64,000 nt of DNA from assembly GCF_000380565.1 (NCBI RefSeq), contig NZ_AQYJ01000024.1, positions 62,001-126,000 of the forward strand, in the 5' to 3' direction. A program made the translations under genes and the position numbers. Positions 24,887 through 34,757 of the stretch are shown in pieces. How positions within the stretch are numbered: position 1 is the first letter of the stretch; each line of letters begins with the position of its first letter. This DNA comes from Microbulbifer variabilis ATCC 700307 (GTDB taxonomy: Bacteria > Pseudomonadota > Gammaproteobacteria > Pseudomonadales > Cellvibrionaceae). The notes under the pieces were generated by a model. That model did not search any database, was not told the DNA's origin, and saw nothing but the letters and a program-made list of their open reading frames with translations.

Positions 24887-27466
24887 ATGCTGTCAGCTTT
24901 CAAGACCTGCTACGAATACCTGGTGACCAAACGGCCTGTGGCTGTGTTAATGGTTGTTGGCTTACTCACCCTTGTGGCAGCTATGGGCCTGCCCCGCTTT
25001 AAGATCGATGCCTCCGCTGACTCCCTAACTCTGGAAGCGGACAAATCCCTGGACTATTTCCGTGAGATTGCCGAGCGCTACGCCAGTGGCGACTTCCTGG
25101 TAGTGACGTACCGCTACAACGATGGTGATCTGTTCAGCGACGAGTCTCTGCAGACTCTCGCCAAGCTGCGCGATGAGCTGGCCGGGGTAGATGGCGTTTC
25201 CAGTGTACAAACCATTCTCGATGTGCCCTTGTTGTACAGCCCCAAGCTGTCTTTAACCGATATCACTGACGAGATTCGCACCCTGTCCAATCCGGATACT
25301 GACAGGGACCTGGCTCGGCAGGAGTTCCTCTCCAGTCCTATTTACCGCGAGCTTATTCTAAGTCCAGATGGCCAGACGACCGCGCTGCTTGCCAACCTGA
25401 AACTGGACAGCCGTGGTATCGAATTGGTGCGCGAGCGCGACGCCCTGCGCCGCAAGCGCAATAGCGAGGGTTTGAGCCCGGAAGAGGCTAAGCGTCTGGA
25501 AGAGGTAAGCGCAGTTTATCTGGAACACCGAACGGCCCAGGAGCTGGAAGCGCGGGCACGGGTTGATGAGGTGCGTGGGATTCTCGCCAGTTATAAAGGC
25601 GAGGCGGAACTGTTCCTCGGTGGTGTAACCATGATCACCTCAGACATGATTACCTTTATCAAGAGTGATCTGGTGGTTTTTGGTGTGGGTATCCTCGCCT
25701 TTATTATCCTTACCTTATTACTGATTTTCCGCCAGCCGCGCTGGGTACTGTTGCCGCTACTTACCTGTGTCACTACAGCAGTGATGATTTTGGGACTGCT
25801 CAGCTGGCTCGACTGGCGCATGACGGTGATCTCCGCCAATTTTGTTGCGCTACTGCTGATTATTACCCTGGCGATCACCATCCACCTGGCAGTGCGCTAT
25901 CGCGAATATATTGCGCAGAATCCGCAATGGGGGCGCGAGGAATTGGTGCTGCAGACGGTGCGCTTTATGGCCAAGCCCTGTCTGTACACTGCCCTGACCA
26001 CGATCGTTGCTTTTGTGTCGTTGGTGGTGAGCGGTATCCGTCCGGTGATTGATTTCGGCTGGATGATGACCATGGGTGTAACTCTGGCCCTGGTGTTGTC
26101 ATTCCTGATTATCCCCAGCTTCCTGATGATCCTGCCCAAGCGCCAGGGCAAGGTGAGCCAGGATAATTCGCACGCGTTTACCCTGCGTTTCTCCAGCTTT
26201 GCTGAGCGCCATAAATTCATCGTACTGGGCGTTTCCCTGTTGGCAGCTGTGGTCAGTGTGGTGGGTATTTCCCAGCTGAAAGTGGAAAACCGCTTTATCG
26301 ATTACTTTGATGACTCCACTGAAATCTACCAGGGCATGTTGGTGATTGACCGCCGCCTGGGTGGCACTGTGACCCTGGATATTATCCTCGACAAGCCGGA
26401 GGAAGCGGAACCGGCCTTCGAAGGTGAGGAGGATCCTTTTGCCATGGAGGCGGAGGAGGACCCGTTCGCGGTTGAAGAAGATCCCTTCGCCTCTGATGAT
26501 CCTTTCGGTGGAGAAGAGGAGTCCCAGGAGCAGAGTTACTGGTTTACTGTGGCCGGCCTCACCAAATTGGAACAGTTACACGATTACCTGGAGCAGCAGC
26601 CGGAAATTGGCAAGGTCCAGTCCCTGGCGACCCTGTTTAAGGTGGCTCGCGATTTAAAAGGCGGTCAGCTCAATGACTTTGAGTTGGCAGTAGCCAACAC
26701 CAGCCTGCCGCCTGAAATCAGTAGCGTGCTGGTTAATCCCTATCTCTCTGTTGAGAACAACCAGGCGCGTATCACTTTGCGGGTGATGGAAACCGATCCG
26801 AATTTGCGCCGTAGCGAATTGATCGAGCGTATCTACAACTACGCCCACAATGAAATGGGCATAGCGCCGGAAAATATCCACCAGACCGGCTTGCTGGTGC
26901 TGTATAACAATATGCTGCAGAGCCTGTTTAAGTCCCAGATCCTGACGCTGGGTGCGGTATTTGTGGGCATCCTGCTGATGTTCCTGGTGTTATTCCGCTC
27001 CCTGTCGATCGCTATTATTGCGCTGGTGCCTAATATGCTCGCTGCTTGTGTGGTATTAGGTGGTATGGGTCTCGCCGGTATTCCACTGGATATGATGACT
27101 ATCACCATCGCCGCGATTACTGTGGGTATCGGTGTGGATCATGCGATTCACTACCTGTACCGATTCCGTGCGGAATTCGCCAAAGACGGCAATTACCTGG
27201 AGACCATGCATCGCAGCCATGCGACTATTGGCCGCGCGATGTTCTATACGGCAATTACGATTATTGCCGGCTTCTCAATTCTTGCGCTGTCCAAGTTTGT
27301 GCCTTCAATTTACTTTGGCTTACTGACCGCACTGGCGATGTCTGCAGCATTGCTTGGATCACTCACTCTGCTGCCGTTGTTGCTGGTGATATTTAAGCCG
27401 CTGGGTGCTGGCTCTTCAGTGGACAAGGGAGAAGTGGACATTCCTGAGGGCGCAGCCAAGGCCTGA
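24887..27466 (+). CDS. MMPL/RND-superfamily exporter
   Basis: 859 residues with two repeated halves of one plus five transmembrane helices (helices near residues 20-40, 255-410, 440-465 and 680-840) and two large periplasmic loops. NFVALLLIITLAITIHLAVRYRE and ITIAAITVGIGVDHAIHYLYRFR are the helix-4 regions that carry acidic proton-relay residues in this family. Related hydrophobe/amphiphile transporters move lipids, sterols or hopanoids. The second periplasmic loop carries a low-complexity acidic insert (26416-26535, repeated DPFA/DPFG in Glu/Asp-rich sequence) that is not usual for the family. It is the last gene of the mpl-ubiX run, 118 bases after the SelW-like gene. Confidence 0.88.
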   Translation: MLSAFKTCYEYLVTKRPVAVLMVVGLLTLVAAMGLPRFKIDASADSLTLEADKSLDYFREIAERYASGDFLVVTYRYNDGDLFSDESLQTLAKLRDELAGVDGVSSVQTILDVPLLYSPKLSLTDITDEIRTLSNPDTDRDLARQEFLSSPIYRELILSPDGQTTALLANLKLDSRGIELVRERDALRRKRNSEGLSPEEAKRLEEVSAVYLEHRTAQELEARARVDEVRGILASYKGEAELFLGGVTMITSDMITFIKSDLVVFGVGILAFIILTLLLIFRQPRWVLLPLLTCVTTAVMILGLLSWLDWRMTVISANFVALLLIITLAITIHLAVRYREYIAQNPQWGREELVLQTVRFMAKPCLYTALTTIVAFVSLVVSGIRPVIDFGWMMTMGVTLALVLSFLIIPSFLMILPKRQGKVSQDNSHAFTLRFSSFAERHKFIVLGVSLLAAVVSVVGISQLKVENRFIDYFDDSTEIYQGMLVIDRRLGGTVTLDIILDKPEEAEPAFEGEEDPFAMEAEEDPFAVEEDPFASDDPFGGEEESQEQSYWFTVAGLTKLEQLHDYLEQQPEIGKVQSLATLFKVARDLKGGQLNDFELAVANTSLPPEISSVLVNPYLSVENNQARITLRVMETDPNLRRSELIERIYNYAHNEMGIAPENIHQTGLLVLYNNMLQSLFKSQILTLGAVFVGILLMFLVLFRSLSIAIIALVPNMLAACVVLGGMGLAGIPLDMMTITIAAITVGIGVDHAIHYLYRFRAEFAKDGNYLETMHRSHATIGRAMFYTAITIIAGFSILALSKFVPSIYFGLLTALAMSAALLGSLTLLPLLLVIFKPLGAGSSVDKGEVDIPEGAAKA
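26416..26535 (+). repeat. Acidic DPF repeat inside the MMPL exporter
   Basis: Codons here encode four DPF motifs in tandem (EEDPFAME, EEDPFAVE, EDPFASD, DPFGGE) followed by an EEESQEQ stretch. It is an in-frame low-complexity insert in the second large periplasmic loop of the exporter. Confidence 0.8.
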
Positions 27467-27480
27467 GGGAATTCCCCTCT

Positions 27481-27524
27481 CTACAAATAAAAAGCCGGGC
27501 TGTTGCCCGGCTTTTTATTTGTAG
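27481..27524. terminator. Bidirectional terminator
   Basis: A perfect 20-bp stem with a TGTT loop; the core is AAAAAGCCGGGC / GCCCGGCTTTTT. It lies between the exporter and the leftward ppiC gene, ending 16 bases before the ppiC stop. Confidence 0.95.
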
Positions 27525-27540
27525 ATTAATTCGCAAGCAA

Positions 27541-27822
27541 TTAATCCTGGCGGCTGGTAATTTCCAGCAGGTGGTAACCGAACTGGGTTTTCACCGGGCC
27601 GTGCACCTTGTGGAGCTCCTCGGAGAATACGACCTTGTCAAATTCGGGCACCATCATGCCTTTGCTGAATTCGCCCAGGTCCCCACCGGAACGGCCTGAT
27701 GGGCACTGGGAGTGCTGTTCGGCGATTTTGCCGAAATCTGCACCATTCTCGATTTGTTGCTTCAGTTCCAGGCACTTGCCTTCGCTCTCTACCAGAATAT
27801 GGCGGGCTGTTGCTTTGGGCAT
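27541..27822 (-). CDS. ppiC: Parvulin-type peptidyl-prolyl cis-trans isomerase
   Basis: 93 residues, a stand-alone parvulin domain: ATARHILVESEGKCLELKQQIENGADFGKIAEQHSQCPSGRSGGDLGEFSKGMMVPEFDKVVFS, ending VKTQFGYHLLEI. The His and Cys of the active site (RHIL, QCPSG) are present. There is no signal peptide, so it is cytosolic like E. coli PpiC (93 residues). The start is ATG at 27822; the open frame upstream to 27879 does not look like coding sequence. Confidence 0.94.
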   Translation of the reverse strand: MPKATARHILVESEGKCLELKQQIENGADFGKIAEQHSQCPSGRSGGDLGEFSKGMMVPEFDKVVFSEELHKVHGPVKTQFGYHLLEITSRQD

Positions 27823-28004
27823 CAATAGTCTCCATTCGGTTGATAAACCGCAGCAGCTTAATGGGTGTAGGGCGAGCATGCCACCGGCAATTACTTGGAT
27901 AAAGCGGAAACTCTGTCGCAGTTCTGCGGATTGGCGCTAAAACGCCCTTCCTATTTATCTAGGAGTAGTACTGTGGGTGGTATCTTTACAAAATGAGCTA
28001 ACTG

Positions 28005-28592
28005 GTGAGAACAGCATTGCAAAAGATTCCCCTTTTTCCCCTGAGTATGGCCCTGTATCCGGGGGTCACCCTGCCATTGCGTATCTTTGAACAGCGTTAC
28101 CTACATCTTGTCAGCGAGTCACTGAAAAGTGATAGCGGCTTCGGCGTTGTATTGATCCGCTCCGGAGGGGAGGTAGGACACGCCTCCGTATGGCCGCTCG
28201 GTGTCTATGTACACATTGTCGACTGGAGCCAGGGAGAGGGGGGATTATTAAATGTACAGGTGGTTGGTCGGCGTCGCTTCCGCATTGCCAGCACCGAGCG
28301 CGCTGATAACGGTTTATTGTTCGGGGAGGTTGAATGGTTGCCAAACGAAGAGCCCAAACCCATTCCCGCAGACTGCGATGGCTTGCTATCGGTGCTTGAT
28401 GAGCTGAAGGATCGCGCTGAGATGTTGTCACTCAAGTTCGATAGTGTCGACTCTGCAGATGCCCTCTCCTGGCAGCTCGCCCAGTTGCTTCCCCTAGAGG
28501 ATAAGGCGCGAGTAGAGTTGTTGGCCGTTGAGGACCCCTTGATGCGTCTCGCTAGTATCGCCGAGAACCTGGACCGCTGGGCGAGGGAGTAA
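28005..28592 (+). CDS. Lon N-terminal (LON substrate-binding) domain protein
   Basis: 195 residues made of the Lon-N domain alone: IPLFPLSMALYPGVTLPLRIFEQRYLHLVSESLKSDSGFGVVLI, then LNVQVVGRRRFRI, then a helical C-terminal part (LQ...WQLAQLLPLEDKARVELLAVEDPLMRLASI). There is no AAA or protease domain. The GTG at 28005 starts the frame; a TTG at 28017 is possible. Such proteins are common beside proA or nadD and their role is unknown; some may bind unfolded proteins. It starts the housekeeping block. Confidence 0.9.
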   Translation: MRTALQKIPLFPLSMALYPGVTLPLRIFEQRYLHLVSESLKSDSGFGVVLIRSGGEVGHASVWPLGVYVHIVDWSQGEGGLLNVQVVGRRRFRIASTERADNGLLFGEVEWLPNEEPKPIPADCDGLLSVLDELKDRAEMLSLKFDSVDSADALSWQLAQLLPLEDKARVELLAVEDPLMRLASIAENLDRWARE

Positions 28593-28694
28593 GAATGCGA
28601 CCTGTTTTCCGTTGGCATCCTATATTTATGCCGTTTCAACCCATAGCCACTGGGGTATACTGCGCGGCCGACCGGATTTCGCACGGAGCGCCAA

Positions 28695-29978
28695 GTGACC
28701 GCCACCAATACCACTGATCAGCAATCCACCCGCGTCAAACTCGAACAGATGGGCCGCGCCGCTCGCTCTGCCTCAAGACTAATGGCGAGAGCCGATACCA
28801 GTAGTAAGAACCGCGCTCTACGGGCAATTGCCGCAGAATTGGAAGCTCAACGGATTCAACTGGCTGAGGCCAATGCTCAGGATATGCAGGCGGGTCGTGA
28901 ACGCGGTCTGGATGCGGCGCTGCTCGATCGGCTGGAACTCAATGATGAGCGCATCGACGCAATGATCGAGGGGTTGTTGCAGGTTGCGGACCTGCCTGAC
29001 CCAGTGGGAGAAGTTGAGGACTTATGTTATCGCCCCAGTGGTATCCAGGTGGGCAAGATGCGTGTACCCCTGGGAGTGGTGGGGATTATTTATGAATCCC
29101 GCCCTAATGTGACGATTGATGCGGCGAGTTTATGCCTGAAATCCGGTAACGCCACTATTTTGCGTGGTGGCAGTGAGGCATTGCACTCGAATCAGGCGAT
29201 CGCGGCCTGTATTACCCAGGGGCTCCGGGAAGTGGGATTGCCGGAAACGGCGGTGCAAGTGGTGGGCACCAGTGACCGCGAGGCAGTTGGTGCCCTGATC
29301 TCCATGCCAGATTATGTGGATGTGATCGTTCCTCGAGGTGGCACTGGCCTGATTGAGCGGGTCAGCCGTGAGGCCAGAGTACCGGTGATCAAACACCTGC
29401 ACGGTGTTTGTCACGTTTATATCGACGACTTGGCCGATGAACAGAAGGCGTTTGAGATTGCCCTGAATGCCAAAACCCATCGCTATGGCGTGTGCAACGC
29501 CATGGAAACCCTACTGGTGGCGGAGGGGATTACAGAGCGAATGCTGCCGCGTTTGGCAGAAGCCTATGAGCTTAAAGGTGTGGAATTGCGTGGCTGTGCC
29601 CGTACCTGCGAGATACTGCCCCAGTGCGCAGAGGCCAAAGAAAGTGATTGGAGTGAAGAATACCTGGCCCCGGTACTGTCCATTCGGGTGGTGGCAGATA
29701 TGGATGCTGCGATGGACCATATCGCCCGCTACGGCTCAGGACACACTGAGGCGATTGTTACTGAAAATTACACGCGCAGTCGTCGCTTTCTGGCGGAAGT
29801 GGATGCCAGCTCGGTGATCATCAATGCATCAACACGCTTTGCCGATGGATTTGAATATGGACTGGGGGCGGAAATCGGCATCAGTACTGATAAAATCCAT
29901 GCCCGAGGCCCGGTGGGGCTGGAGGGGCTCACTTCTCAGAAGTGGATTGTGTTTGGGGATGGGCACATTCGCCGTTAA
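28695..29978 (+). CDS. proA: Gamma-glutamyl phosphate reductase (glutamate-5-semialdehyde dehydrogenase)
   Basis: 427 residues. The enzyme reduces gamma-glutamyl phosphate with NADPH in proline synthesis. It is an ALDH-superfamily member: [36 protein letters not shown] binds cofactor, [11 protein letters not shown] carries the catalytic Cys, and [30 protein letters not shown] is the C-terminal signature. The start is GTG at 28695 with GGAGC upstream. Genes nadD, rsfS and rlmH follow closely, the usual order in pseudomonad relatives. Confidence 0.96.
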   Translation: MTATNTTDQQSTRVKLEQMGRAARSASRLMARADTSSKNRALRAIAAELEAQRIQLAEANAQDMQAGRERGLDAALLDRLELNDERIDAMIEGLLQVADLPDPVGEVEDLCYRPSGIQVGKMRVPLGVVGIIYESRPNVTIDAASLCLKSGNATILRGGSEALHSNQAIAACITQGLREVGLPETAVQVVGTSDREAVGALISMPDYVDVIVPRGGTGLIERVSREARVPVIKHLHGVCHVYIDDLADEQKAFEIALNAKTHRYGVCNAMETLLVAEGITERMLPRLAEAYELKGVELRGCARTCEILPQCAEAKESDWSEEYLAPVLSIRVVADMDAAMDHIARYGSGHTEAIVTENYTRSRRFLAEVDASSVIINASTRFADGFEYGLGAEIGISTDKIHARGPVGLEGLTSQKWIVFGDGHIRR

Positions 29979-30015
29979 TTCCGGCCCTCATTCATGAGCC
30001 AGTAACGAGGTAATT

Positions 30016-30702
30016 TTGGCGACTAAGCGGCATACGATAGCCCTGTTCGGCGGCACTTTTGATCCGGTGCACTTTGGCCACCTGCGCATGGCGCTGGAAC
30101 TGCGCCAGGCCCTGGATTTCGATGAAATGCGCCTGCTTCCCAGCCACCAGCCACGCCATCGCCAAAGTCCCGGGGTTTCCTCGCGCCAGCGCAGCGACAT
30201 GTTGGCTTTGGCCCTGCAGGGCTGTGATGAGCTGCAGCTGGACGAGAGGGAGCTAAATCGTGGCGGTGATACCTATACGGTGGATACCCTGGAGGAGTTG
30301 CGCAAAGAACTGGGTTCGGACGTATCCATCAGTTTTTGTATGGGCTCTGATTCCCTGTTGACCCTGCATAGGTGGAACCGCTGGCAGAGGCTATTGGAGC
30401 TTGCACACCTGGTGGTAGTGACCCGCCCCGGCTGGCATCTTCCAGAAAGCGGTGATGCGGGGGGCAACCCAGAACTGATGGACTTGCTACAGAGCCATCA
30501 AGGGGCAGCAAAAGATTTGCGCGAGCAGGCATATGGAAGCTTGGTATTGCGCGAGCAGACCATGTTGCCTATCTCGGCGACTGAAATTCGCCAGTTATTG
30601 AATAGTGGTCGGTCGCCGCGATTTTTGTTGCCGGCCACCGTATTGCAATACATTGAAGACCATCAACTCTATACAAAAGCGGTTGCCATTGGTGACCAGT
30701 AA
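30016..30702 (+). CDS. nadD: Nicotinate-nucleotide adenylyltransferase
   Basis: 228 residues. Nucleotidyltransferase fold: [20 protein letters not shown] holds the HxGH motif, [14 protein letters not shown] and LVVVTRPGW follow, and [12 protein letters not shown] is the (I/S)SST-like C-terminal motif, here ISATEIR. It adenylates nicotinate mononucleotide to form deamido-NAD. The start is TTG at 30016, with ACGAGGTAA upstream. The stop overlaps the rsfS start (TAATG). Confidence 0.95.
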   Translation: MATKRHTIALFGGTFDPVHFGHLRMALELRQALDFDEMRLLPSHQPRHRQSPGVSSRQRSDMLALALQGCDELQLDERELNRGGDTYTVDTLEELRKELGSDVSISFCMGSDSLLTLHRWNRWQRLLELAHLVVVTRPGWHLPESGDAGGNPELMDLLQSHQGAAKDLREQAYGSLVLREQTMLPISATEIRQLLNSGRSPRFLLPATVLQYIEDHQLYTKAVAIGDQ

Positions 30703-31079
30703 TGAATCAAGGTGTTATGACAAATATTAAAGATATCGCGCTCAAGGCTCTGGAAGATCTGAAAGGCAAAGACATTGTTGCGCTGGACGTATCTGAACTC
30801 TCCGATGTAATGGACAACCTCGTGATTTGTACAGGTACCTCCAGCCGTCAGGTGAAGTCCCTGGCAGAGAACGTGGTGGATGAACTTAAGCTGGAAGGTG
30901 TGCGCCCGATTGGTGTTGAGGGCAAAGAGCAGGGCGAGTGGGTTTTGGTGGACTATGGCGATCTAGTCGTACATGTCATGTTGGCTGATGTGCGTAATTT
31001 CTACGACCTGGAAAAGCTCTGGTCGATGACACCGAATACCCGTGATGATGCCGATGGCAGTGACCCTCACAAGGACTAA
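30702..31079 (+). CDS. rsfS: Ribosomal silencing factor
   Basis: 125 residues. RsfS binds L14 (uL14) of the large subunit and blocks subunit joining in stationary phase. [41 protein letters not shown] and [21 protein letters not shown] are typical. The ATG at 30702 overlaps the nadD stop, with GGTGA seven bases before; an ATG at 30717 is a possible internal alternative. rlmH follows six bases later. Confidence 0.95.
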   Translation: MNQGVMTNIKDIALKALEDLKGKDIVALDVSELSDVMDNLVICTGTSSRQVKSLAENVVDELKLEGVRPIGVEGKEQGEWVLVDYGDLVVHVMLADVRNFYDLEKLWSMTPNTRDDADGSDPHKD

Positions 31080-31084
31080 GTGGG

Positions 31085-31561
31085 GTGAAAATCCGAATTT
31101 TCGCCGCCGGGGGGAAAATGCCCGGCTGGGTTCAGGAGGGATATGCCGAATACGCCAAGCGTTTGCCCCGCGAAATATCCTTGGAAATGGTGGAAATTCC
31201 TCTTGGGCAACGCGGCCAGAAAAGTTCTGCAGCGTTGATCGAAAAGGCGCGGAAAAAAGAGGGGGAGGCAATGCTTGCAGCCCTCGGTCCGCGCGATCAT
31301 GTAGTGGCACTGGATGTGAAGGGCAAACCCTGGAGTACCGAGCAGCTTTCTGGTCAGCTGCGCGACTGGCAACTGCTGGGAGAAAATGTCAGCCTGCTGA
31401 TCGGTGGTCCCGATGGCCTCTCCCAAGAGTGCTTGGCAAATGCACATCAGCGCTGGTCCCTGTCACCACTGACATTGCCACACCCTCTGGTTAGGGTGGT
31501 TTTGGCAGAGCAGGTTTATAGGGCCTGGACACTTTTGGCGGGGCACCCTTACCACAAGTAA
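31085..31561 (+). CDS. rlmH: 23S rRNA (pseudouridine-1915-N3)-methyltransferase
   Basis: 158 residues of the SPOUT fold. [63 protein letters not shown] and [25 protein letters not shown] form the S-adenosylmethionine knot. It methylates pseudouridine 1915 in helix 69. GTG start immediately after rsfS, as in many gammaproteobacteria. Confidence 0.96.
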   Translation: MKIRIFAAGGKMPGWVQEGYAEYAKRLPREISLEMVEIPLGQRGQKSSAALIEKARKKEGEAMLAALGPRDHVVALDVKGKPWSTEQLSGQLRDWQLLGENVSLLIGGPDGLSQECLANAHQRWSLSPLTLPHPLVRVVLAEQVYRAWTLLAGHPYHK

Positions 31562-31682
31562 AGTGTTTGCGATGAATGGCGGAGAGATTTGCCAATTCAA
31601 GTTCTCTCTCCGTACATTCCCTGTGGTAATGTAGGCGATTAGACTTTTCGCGCGCCAGTCAAATTCATTCAAATAAATTCTA

Positions 31683-33575
31683 ATGCCTCACGACCATCAC
31701 CTTAAGGACCCACACACGGAGCAGCGGTTATTTCGCAACCGTATGTTGGTGGCTATTGTCGGTGTGATCGCCTTACTGGCTGTTCTGGTAGCTCGTTTCT
31801 ATAACCTGCAAGTTGTTAATTACGACGATTACCGCACCCAGTCCGATGAGAACCGTATTCAGGTGCGCCCGGTGGCTCCCACACGGGGGCTGGTTTACGA
31901 CCGCAATGGAATATTACTGGCTGACAACAGAGCCAGTTTCAACCTTTCTATTGTCCGTGAACGAGTGCAGGATCTGGACGCAACCCTTGAATTAATCGGT
32001 CATTTAATTCGCCTCGAAGATAGCGATGTGTCTAAATTCCGCAAGCGCATGAAGCGCCGTCGGCCGTTTGAGCCGGTGCCTCTCCGCTTTCGTTTGAGCG
32101 AAGAGGAAATCGCACGGATAAGCGTTAATCAGTTTCGTATGCCCGGCGTTTCAGTGCAGGCCGAATTGGTGCGCTATTACGCGCTGGGGGATTTGTTTGC
32201 CCATAGTGTTGGCTATGTAGGTCGCATTAGCGATCGCGACCTGAGTAACTTCACTGAAGAAGACGTGCGTCTCTATCGCGGTACCAATAGTATCGGCAAA
32301 GTGGGACTGGAGCGCTCTTACGAGAAAACCCTGCTCGGTGAGGTGGGTTATGAAAATGTGGAGATCAATGCGCGGGGAAGGGTATTGCGCGTATTGGAAC
32401 GCCAGGATCCCAAGCCCGGCGCCGACTTGACCCTGCACCTGGATGCGCACCTGCAACAGGTGGCTTCCGATGCACTGGGAGATCGCCGTGGGGCTGTAGT
32501 GGCGATCGATGTTAACACCGGTGGTGTTTTGGCATTTGTCAGCAAGCCCTCCTTCGATCCAAATCTGTTTGTAACCGGAATTAGCTTTGCCGATTATCGG
32601 GCCCTCAGCGACTCACTTGATGTGCCGCTCTTTAATCGCGCAGTGCAAGGACAATATCCGCCCGGCTCAACCCTGAAGCCATTAATGGGACTTGGAGGGC
32701 TTGAGGCGGGACTTATCACTCGCGAGACCAAAATCAAGGACCCGGGTTTCTATAAACTGCCGAATGATCCTCGTATATATCGGGATCATGTCCGCTGGGG
32801 GCATGGTGAAAAGGTGGACCTGATCCAGGCGATGGCACAGAGCTGTGACGTTTACTTCTGGGATATGGCACACCGCTGGGATATCGACGGCATGCACGAC
32901 ATTGCAACCCACTTTGGCCTGGGCTCCAAAACCGGTATTGACCTGCCGATGGAGCGTTCCGGCCTTTTTCCCTCTCGGGACTGGAAGCGCGGTGCGCGAG
33001 GCATGCCCTGGTTCCCGGGGGATAGTCTCAACGCGGTGCTGGGACAGGGATTTGTACTGGCCACTCCGCTACAGTTGGCAGTTATGACCGCTACTTTAGC
33101 GAATCGCGGCACTCACTATCGTCCCCAGATAGTGAAAACTATTAATGGGGCCGAACAGCCTCCGGAAATACTGCACAACCTGGAAGCTCATCCGGATAAT
33201 TGGGATCTGGTATTTGAGGGGATGGATGCTGTAGTTAATCGAAGCTATGGCACAGGTAAGCGAGCTGGCAAAGATCTGGATTTTCGTGTCGCTGGTAAAT
33301 CAGGTACTGCCCAGGTGGTGGGTATCGCCCAGGGAGCTCGCTATGACTCTGAGGCGCTACAGGAGCGTCATCGCGACCACGCGCTGTTTGTGGCCTTTGC
33401 GCCGGTGGAAAAGCCACGTATCGCTGTTGCGGTATTGGTAGAGAACGGTGAAGCCGGTGGTGGGGTGGCTGCGCCGGTGGCTAGGGAATTATTTGCTGAG
33501 TGGGTGCCGCGAACCGAATCAGCAGTCAATACGACCGCAGATGTAAGTTTTTCTGAGGGGGCGGATAATGGCTAG
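31683..33575 (+). CDS. mrdA: Penicillin-binding protein 2, elongation-specific transpeptidase
   Basis: 630 residues. There is one N-terminal membrane helix (MLVAIVGVIALLAVLVARFYNLQVV), the dimerisation domain with RGLVYDRNGILLADNRA, and the transpeptidase domain with GQYPPGSTLKPLMG (Ser nucleophile in SxxK), SCD at AQSCDVYFWD, and GKSGTAQ. PBP2 cross-links lateral-wall peptidoglycan with RodA. The gene overlaps rodA by eight bases, which supports their coupled production. Confidence 0.97.
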   Translation: MPHDHHLKDPHTEQRLFRNRMLVAIVGVIALLAVLVARFYNLQVVNYDDYRTQSDENRIQVRPVAPTRGLVYDRNGILLADNRASFNLSIVRERVQDLDATLELIGHLIRLEDSDVSKFRKRMKRRRPFEPVPLRFRLSEEEIARISVNQFRMPGVSVQAELVRYYALGDLFAHSVGYVGRISDRDLSNFTEEDVRLYRGTNSIGKVGLERSYEKTLLGEVGYENVEINARGRVLRVLERQDPKPGADLTLHLDAHLQQVASDALGDRRGAVVAIDVNTGGVLAFVSKPSFDPNLFVTGISFADYRALSDSLDVPLFNRAVQGQYPPGSTLKPLMGLGGLEAGLITRETKIKDPGFYKLPNDPRIYRDHVRWGHGEKVDLIQAMAQSCDVYFWDMAHRWDIDGMHDIATHFGLGSKTGIDLPMERSGLFPSRDWKRGARGMPWFPGDSLNAVLGQGFVLATPLQLAVMTATLANRGTHYRPQIVKTINGAEQPPEILHNLEAHPDNWDLVFEGMDAVVNRSYGTGKRAGKDLDFRVAGKSGTAQVVGIAQGARYDSEALQERHRDHALFVAFAPVEKPRIAVAVLVENGEAGGGVAAPVARELFAEWVPRTESAVNTTADVSFSEGADNG

Positions 33576-34713
33576 CCGTGATTTTTCCCACCGGCTGTCC
33601 GATGCACATGGCAGCCTCAGGAAGCCGGTAAGCCTGGCTCGTCGCCTGCATATTGATGTGCCCTTGTTAGTGCTGCTATTGGTGTTGGCTTCGGTTGGCC
33701 TGGGAGTGCTTTTTAGTGCTTCCGGTGGAGATATAAACTATGTGCGGCGCCAGTCTATTTTTATGTGTCTGGCATTTGTGGGCATGTTTATTGTTGCCCA
33801 GATACCCTTGGATTTTTACCGGCGTTGGTCGCCATGGGCTTATTTAGGGGGCTGCGCCTTGCTAGTCGGGGTGCTGCTATTTGGCACTGGTGCGAAGGGT
33901 GCGCAGCGCTGGCTGGAAATTGCCGGCTTCCGCTTCCAGCCATCAGAAATTATGAAGTTGGGGGTGCCGATGATGGTGGCTGCATTCTTGCACCAGCGTG
34001 CGCAACCACCATCTTTGATGACTGTTTTTGGAGCCTTGGCCATTGTGGCAGTGCCGGCTGCGCTGATTGTGCGCCAGCCTGATTTGGGCACTTCAATTTT
34101 GATTGCGGCCTCAGGCCTGTTTGCACTTTATCTCGCTGGTTTGAGCTGGAAAATGATTGGTGCTGCGGGCTTGGGTGTTCTGGTTTCGGCTTGGCCGATC
34201 TGGCAGTGGGGCCTCCGTGACTATCAGCGCCAGCGAATCCTAACTCTGCTCAACCCCCATGATGACCGCTTTGGCGCAGGGTGGAATATTTTTAATTCCA
34301 AAGCTGCTATTGGTTCGGGTGGCGTCTATGGCAAAGGTTATTTACAGGGAACTCAATCTCAGTTGGACTTCCTGCCGGAAAGCCACACCGACTTTATTAT
34401 TGCGGTACTGGCGGAGGAGTGGGGTATGCGCGGTGTATTGTTGCTGCTATTACTCTACGTCCTGGTTATAGCGCGTGGCATTTATATCAGCTTTATGGCG
34501 CAACACCTATTTGGTCGCCTATTGGCGGGGAGTATAACGCTCACTTTTTTTGTCTATGTGTTTGTAAACATTGGTATGGTTACAGGATTACTGCCAGTGG
34601 TGGGGGTACCCTTGCCAATTATCAGCTACGGGGGAACCTCACTGATTACCTTGATGGCAGGATTCGGTATCCTCATGGCTGTAGGGACAGAACGGCGCAG
34701 AGTGCATTTTTGA
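33568..34713 (+). CDS. rodA: Peptidoglycan glycosyltransferase RodA
   Basis: 381 residues, SEDS family with about ten transmembrane helices. LFSASGGDINYVRRQ, GAKGAQRWLEIAGFRFQPSEIMKLGVPM, RQPDLGTSILI, FLPESHTDFIIAVLAEEWG and GVPLPIISYGGTSL are the conserved SEDS segments, including the Asp in the periplasmic loop (ESHTDF). It polymerises glycan strands with PBP2. Its ATG lies inside the end of mrdA. Confidence 0.97.
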   Translation: MASRDFSHRLSDAHGSLRKPVSLARRLHIDVPLLVLLLVLASVGLGVLFSASGGDINYVRRQSIFMCLAFVGMFIVAQIPLDFYRRWSPWAYLGGCALLVGVLLFGTGAKGAQRWLEIAGFRFQPSEIMKLGVPMMVAAFLHQRAQPPSLMTVFGALAIVAVPAALIVRQPDLGTSILIAASGLFALYLAGLSWKMIGAAGLGVLVSAWPIWQWGLRDYQRQRILTLLNPHDDRFGAGWNIFNSKAAIGSGGVYGKGYLQGTQSQLDFLPESHTDFIIAVLAEEWGMRGVLLLLLLYVLVIARGIYISFMAQHLFGRLLAGSITLTFFVYVFVNIGMVTGLLPVVGVPLPIISYGGTSLITLMAGFGILMAVGTERRRVHF

Positions 34714-34757
34714 AAGTTTGCGCTGACCATTAATAACTGGATGTGTAGAGACGCGAG

